Source: Bacteroidota bacterium
GTDB lineage: Bacteria > Bacteroidota > Kryptoniia > Kryptoniales > JAKASW01
Assembly: GCA_021796055.1 (NCBI GenBank)
Contig: JAJYOS010000448.1
Span: forward strand, 1-5,860
Length of the DNA stretch: 5,860 nt
Reading direction: 5' to 3'
Notes under the pieces: model-generated
What the model was told of the DNA's origin: nothing
The model's database searches: none
Seen by the model: the letters and a program-made list of their open reading frames with translations, nothing else
Made by a program: the position numbers and the translations under genes
Shown: one piece after another, positions 5,851 through 5,860 of the stretch
Numbering within the stretch: position 1 is the stretch's first letter
Layout of the letters: every line of letters starts with the position of its first letter

Positions 5851-5860
5851 TCATTGAACT
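5836..5860 (-). repeat. 25-base inverted repeat, terminal copy (probable assembly or chimera artefact)
   Basis: The last 25 bases repeat, in reverse orientation, the methyltransferase segment at 5490-5514 with no mismatch. The similarity continues weakly inward: 5829-5835 against 5515-5522 has one mismatch and one gap. This copy introduces a stop codon into the otherwise open frame of the upstream gene and ends exactly at the window edge. A foldback read, amplification chimera or wrong join at a contig end explains it better than a natural repeat. Confidence 0.75.

Noticed and set aside
1..5860. A novel defence, mobile or CRISPR-like system
   Set aside because: All well-supported genes belong to known metabolic or transport families. 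There are no repeats with spacers, integrase, transposase, nuclease or toxin-like genes, and the only unexplained protein is a truncated tail.

Overview
The window is about 5.9 kb of gene-dense bacterial chromosome with roughly balanced base composition. It carries two metabolic transcription units on the + strand, an exporter, and a convergent methyltransferase unit on the - strand. I see no tRNA, rRNA, CRISPR array, insertion sequence or phage gene. A thioredoxin-reductase-like ferredoxin-NADP reductase next to GTP cyclohydrolase I, good Shine-Dalgarno sites and frequent TTG/GTG starts fit a Chlorobi/Ignavibacteria-like member of the Bacteroidota/FCB group. That placement is an inference of modest confidence. 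The window begins inside a gene and ends in an anomalous sequence, so it may be a complete short contig.

Layout: (1) positions 3-374 hold the 3' end of a peroxiredoxin of AhpE-like appearance, closed by a short terminator at 413-433. (2) Positions 491-3336 hold a compact four-gene run: Bcp-type thiol peroxidase, FolE, a short-chain dehydrogenase/reductase (SDR) and a TrxR-like ferredoxin/flavodoxin-NADP reductase. The gaps are 33, 4 and 7 bases, so this is very probably one operon. (3) After a 130-base gap with a possible promoter comes a 12-TM major facilitator exporter of the EntS/DHA3 type (3467-4777). (4) A class I SAM-dependent methyltransferase on the - strand (4832-5668) converges on the exporter across a 54-base gap containing an inverted repeat. 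Its GTG start overlaps by four bases (GTGA) the stop of an upstream, unrecognised, truncated reading frame (5665-5850).

How the genes may work together: the two peroxiredoxins remove peroxides at the expense of thiols. FolE makes dihydroneopterin triphosphate from GTP, the SDR next to it is NADP(H)-type by its motifs, and the FNR exchanges electrons between NADPH and ferredoxin or flavodoxin. A redox/pterin theme is therefore plausible, but the substrate of the SDR is not shown by the sequence.

The most notable observation is a perfect 25-base inverted copy. The last 25 bases of the window (5836-5860) are the exact reverse complement of 5490-5514, inside the methyltransferase gene. It places an in-frame stop in the truncated upstream reading frame and looks like an assembly or chimera artefact at a contig end. 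I found no convincing undescribed biological system; most of the window is ordinary housekeeping and redox gene content.
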